Source: Eikenella halliae (GTDB lineage Bacteria > Pseudomonadota > Gammaproteobacteria > Burkholderiales > Neisseriaceae). Taken from it: DNA of 64,000 nucleotides. The stretch lies in contig NZ_LXSQ01000011.1 of NCBI RefSeq assembly GCF_001648475.1, forward strand, positions 6,408 to 70,407, read 5' to 3'. The position numbers were made by a program, and so were the translations under genes. The notes below the pieces were generated by a model, which made no database searches, was not told where the DNA came from, and saw only the letters and a list, made by a program, of their open reading frames with translations. Shown here piece after piece: positions 58,549-64,000 of this stretch (positions are counted from its first letter, which is position 1; every line of letters begins with the position of its first letter).

Positions 58549-59029
58549 CCAACCATATCCTTCAAACTACATTGATGCGTTTGCCATAACCCAGCACGTC
58601 GAGATGGCGTTCAGCGGCTTGAAGGCCCCAGGCAGTCTCGAGCCCTTCACCAAGCTGGAAATCGAGCACATCTTGCCCGACATCCCGAAGTCGGAGCTGC
58701 GTGCCACGTGGGCAGCAGAGAACCCGAATGCGGTCTACGACGACTACAAGAATCGCCTCGGCAATCTGACCTTGCTGGAAAAACCAATCAATATCGTCGC
58801 GGGAAATGATTTCTACAAGGCCAAGCAGGCAGAATACGGCAAGAGCGGCAACTACCTGACGCGCAGTCTGGTGGCCCTGACCGAGGTCGGCCAGAATACA
58901 TCGATTTCCCGGATCAACACCAAGCTGGAGGCTTTTCCTGCGTGGAATGCCGCATCCATCGAGAAGCGCCACGCGCTGCTCATCGCGCTGGCGCAGGAAG
59001 TCTGGAAGACGACTCCAACCGACGTCTGA
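58502..59029 (+). pseudogene. Remnant of a GmrSD/DUF262-DUF1524 nuclease (C-terminal HNH part)
   Basis: The frame is open from just after a TGA at 58499 and lacks any N-terminal DUF262 domain. FTKLEIEHILPDIP (His50 of the frame from 58520) and NRLGNLTLLEKPINIVAGNDFYKAK are the HNH-like signature of the DUF1524 domain of type IV-like modification-dependent restriction enzymes. No DUS and a base usage unlike the neighbours suggest foreign origin. It is unlikely to be functional without the N-terminal NTPase part. Confidence 0.75.
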
Positions 59030-59059
59030 TGATGGAGGTCTATCGACATGAGTAATGCA

Positions 59060-59213
59060 TCAGCACCTGCGCCGATGTGCGATGACTGCAAGCCAACGGG
59101 CAATGATTAACTCAGTGGCAAAGATATTGAGTGCGCCAGTGTGTTTACCGCCAAACTGCCGTTGCAACGCATCCAGCCTGGCTTTTAACTCTTCCTTTAC
59201 ATCGTCTTTCAAT
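59060..59213 (-). pseudogene. Gene fragment cut by the IS
   Basis: A 50-codon frame on the minus strand begins inside the sequence abutting the IS edge (LKDDVKEELKARLDALQRQFGG ...) and ends at 59060. Helical and charged, family not recognised. The upstream part is not found on the other side of the IS, so the flank was probably lost. Confidence 0.4.
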
Positions 59214-59926
59214 GGGGCTGACGTAGATTAGTAGTTATGCTAGGCTACGAAAATGCAGATAACCAATTGTAAATTAAGCAAGAGAGTTCAAAATAAACTG
59301 CTTGAATTTTTCGTACTCCAAGTTACCACCCGTTCCGCTGCCGATATTTTGGGCATTCAGCCCAACTCCGCTATTCTGTTTTACCGTAAAATCCGCATGG
59401 TCATCAGCCATCATTTGGCCTTGGCTGCCGATGAGGTTTTCGAGGGCCCCGTCGAGTTGGACGAAAGCTATTTCGGCGGACGGCGTAAAGGCAGACGTGG
59501 TCGCGGTGCGGCAGGAAAAGTGGTTGTCTTCGGCATCCTGAAACGCAACGGACGGGTCTATACCGTTGTCTTAGATAATGCCAAGTCCGATACTTTGATG
59601 CCTGTTATCAAACAGAAAATCATGCCGGACAGCATTGTTTACACGGATAGCCTGAGCAGCTACGACAAGTTGGACGTGAGCGGTTTTATCCATCACCGCA
59701 TCAACCATTCCAAGGAATTTGCAGACCGCCAGAACCATATCAACGGCATTGAGAATTTTTGGAATCAGGCAAAACGCGTCTTGCGCAAATACAACGGAAT
59801 CGACCGCAAATCTTTCCCACTGTTCTTGAAAGAATGTGAGTTTCGATTTAACTTCGGCACACCGTCTCAACAGCTTAAAATCCTGCGGGATTGGTGTGGA
59901 ATTTAGGGCTAATCTACGTCAGCCCC
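59214..59926 (+). mobile_element. IS1016-like insertion sequence (IS1595 family), copy 2
   Basis: 713 bp with the same GGGGCTGACGTAGATTAG ends as copy 1. The 8-base flanks differ (CTTTCAAT left, TTTCTTTT right), so no target duplication is visible, consistent with recombination or deletion beside the element after insertion. The transposase is intact. Confidence 0.92.
59253..59906 (+). CDS. IS1595-family (IS1016-like) transposase
   Basis: 217 residues, same DDE-type motifs as the copy at 23122 (GPVELDESYFGG, IVYTDSLSSYD, HINGIENFWNQ). It starts 39 bases inside the element. Intact. Confidence 0.93.
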   Translation: MQITNCKLSKRVQNKLLEFFVLQVTTRSAADILGIQPNSAILFYRKIRMVISHHLALAADEVFEGPVELDESYFGGRRKGRRGRGAAGKVVVFGILKRNGRVYTVVLDNAKSDTLMPVIKQKIMPDSIVYTDSLSSYDKLDVSGFIHHRINHSKEFADRQNHINGIENFWNQAKRVLRKYNGIDRKSFPLFLKECEFRFNFGTPSQQLKILRDWCGI

Positions 59927-60039
59927 TTTCTTTTTGGCGGTTGAACATCACAACCCCTCACTTCTGCTCTTCCCCACCCCAAACGCTTCTTGGGCACGGA
60001 TATTCGTGGTGGAAACCCTGGTGTGGTGCATACCGCTTT

Positions 60040-60071
60040 AAAACAGCAGCCTTCAAACGGTTGCTGTTTTT
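60040..60071 (+). terminator. Ordinary intrinsic terminator
   Basis: AAAACAGCA and TGCTGTTTTT around a 13-base loop, with a T run on the plus strand. It has no DUS and lies after the IS transposase, probably a leftover from a deleted gene. Confidence 0.5.
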
Positions 60072-60084
60072 GTTGCCGATAATG

Positions 60085-60118
60085 AAAAGGCTACCTGAAA
60101 ACTTTCAGGTAGCCTTTT
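60085..60118 (-). terminator. DUS inverted-pair terminator near carB
   Basis: AAAAGGCTACCTGAAA and TTTCAGGTAGCCTTTT almost abut. Beyond the Correia element it is the first terminator that transcription leaving carB meets. Confidence 0.65.
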
Positions 60119-60224
60119 TATAGTGGATTCAATTTAAACCAGTACAGCGTTGGCTCGCCTTGCCGTAACGTGTGTACTGTCTGCGGCTCGCCGCCTTGTC
60201 CTGATTTAAATTTAATCCACTATA
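60119..60224. repeat. Correia repeat enclosed element (CREE), 106 bp
   Basis: TATAGTGGATTCAATTTAAA to TTTAATCCACTATA. A second partial copy of the right end (ATCCACTATA) directly follows at 60225-60234, suggesting slippage or a nested event. It lies between carB and the DUS terminator. Confidence 0.9.
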
Positions 60225-60261
60225 ATCCACTATATTATCTGGCGTTTGCCTGGAGTACCTG

Positions 60262-63471
<3,210 letters not shown>

Positions 63472-63499
63472 GGTATTTCCTATTGGATTAAGTCTAAAG

Positions 63500-63758
63500 T
63501 TAATCTAGTTTAACTGAAGGTAACGTTTTCAATGAATTGAGAAAGTTATGCCATTCTGCAACTTCCTCCTGTTTCTCAATAATTTTCCCAAATGGCAATA
63601 AATTCTCAAACGTTAGGAAATTAAAGCAAAATTCAATAGCAGCATCTATTTTATTTTTTAAATTTGGAATTTCTTTTACTTCCTTTGCCCAATATGCTAA
63701 GTCTTTGGATGATAATAAATCAATTTTATCTATTGGGAAATTGTCTATAAATTTTTTT
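63500..63758 (-). pseudogene. AT-rich gene remnant truncated by the IS
   Basis: An 85-codon frame enters from the IS edge at 63758 without a start codon and ends at 63500, 28 bases before carB on the same strand. It encodes KIDLLSSKDLAYWAKEVKE ... FNFLTFENLLPFGK. Very AT-rich, no DUS, family not recognised. Variable AT-rich genes occupy the carA-carB gap in Neisseria, and this looks like the end of one. Confidence 0.6.
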
Positions 63759-64000
63759 GGGGCTGACGTAGATTAGTAGTTATGCTAGGCTACGAAAATG
63801 CAGATAACCAATTGTAAATTAAGCAAGAGAGTTCAAAATAAACTGCTTGAATTTTTCGTACTCCAAGTTACCGCCCGTTCCGCTGCCGATATTTTGGGCA
63901 TTCAGCCCAACTCCGCTATTCTGTTTTACCGTAAAATCCGCATGGTCATCAGCCATCATTTGGCCTTGGCTGCCGATGAGGTTTTCGAGGGCCCCGTTGC
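63759..64000 (+). mobile_element. IS1016-like insertion sequence, copy 3 (partial at window end)
   Basis: Begins with GGGGCTGACGTAGATTAG and continues as copy 2 does, same orientation. The transposase starts at ATG 63798 and is cut by the window end. Copies 2 and 3 are direct repeats flanking carB. Confidence 0.92.
63798..64000 (+). CDS. IS1595-family transposase, 5' part
   Basis: Frame from ATG 63798, open to the window edge; the first residues (QITNCKLSKRVQNKLLEF) match copy 2. About 67 codons are visible and no interruption is seen. Confidence 0.88.
   Translation, partial: MQITNCKLSKRVQNKLLEFFVLQVTARSAADILGIQPNSAILFYRKIRMVISHHLALAADEVFEGPV

Overview
The window is chromosomal DNA from a Neisseriaceae member, almost certainly the genus Eikenella. 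The deciding signal is the 12-mer AGGCTACCTGAA and its complement, the Eikenella dialect of the neisserial DNA uptake sequence (DUS). It occurs dozens of times, singly inside genes and as inverted pairs after genes. Correia-type elements (CREE), IS1016-like insertion sequences and gene neighbourhoods such as cmk-rpsA-ihfB support this placement. No rRNA, tRNA, CRISPR array or prophage was found.

Layout. 1-820: 3' end of glyS. 821-12071: surface-glycan locus. A strikingly AT-rich five-gene cassette (885-5623: three glycosyltransferases, a methyltransferase, an O-acyltransferase) abuts the GC-rich dTDP-rhamnose genes rfbB, rfbA, rfbC and rfbD, with two more glycosyltransferases between them. 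12072-23043: tyrA, metE, a zincin-like protein, a frameshifted TPR gene, ligA, cmk, rpsA, ihfB. 23102-23814: a complete IS with 8-bp target duplication. 24064-27989: secreted protein and a copper-export locus (copA, copZ, divergent cueR-like regulator with a MerR-type promoter). 28139-36523: Sel1-repeat protein, hslO, hldD, a two-component system, two YbjQ proteins, a LysR regulator. 36530-42735: small unknown genes, NAD(P)-binding proteins, a spermidine-synthase-like protein, and a ydfG-zur-zigA-like zinc cluster. 42852-48682: TauE/SafE exporter, metZ, zapE, pth, ubiD. 48764-52817: quinone-reductase-like gene and an osmoprotectant ABC transporter, in a tract marked by uptake words of Simonsiella/Kingella type. 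52936-58548: Old Yellow Enzyme, methyltransferase, deoxyribonucleotidase, Na+/H+ antiporter-slyX, lipoprotein. 58500-64000: mosaic accessory DNA: a GmrSD/DUF1524 nuclease remnant, a second IS, carB, an AT-rich gene stump and a third IS running off the end.

How it fits together. The rfb enzymes supply dTDP-L-rhamnose, hldD supplies the heptose precursor, and the glycosyltransferases, methyltransferase and acyltransferase probably build and decorate a lipooligosaccharide or related glycan. The most informative theme is mosaicism by natural transformation. ligA, copA, carB, the YbjQ pair and the 48.7-52.9 kb tract carry foreign DUS dialects, pointing to imports from other Neisseriaceae. CREEs have inserted at informative places, including between a Shine-Dalgarno sequence and its start codon.
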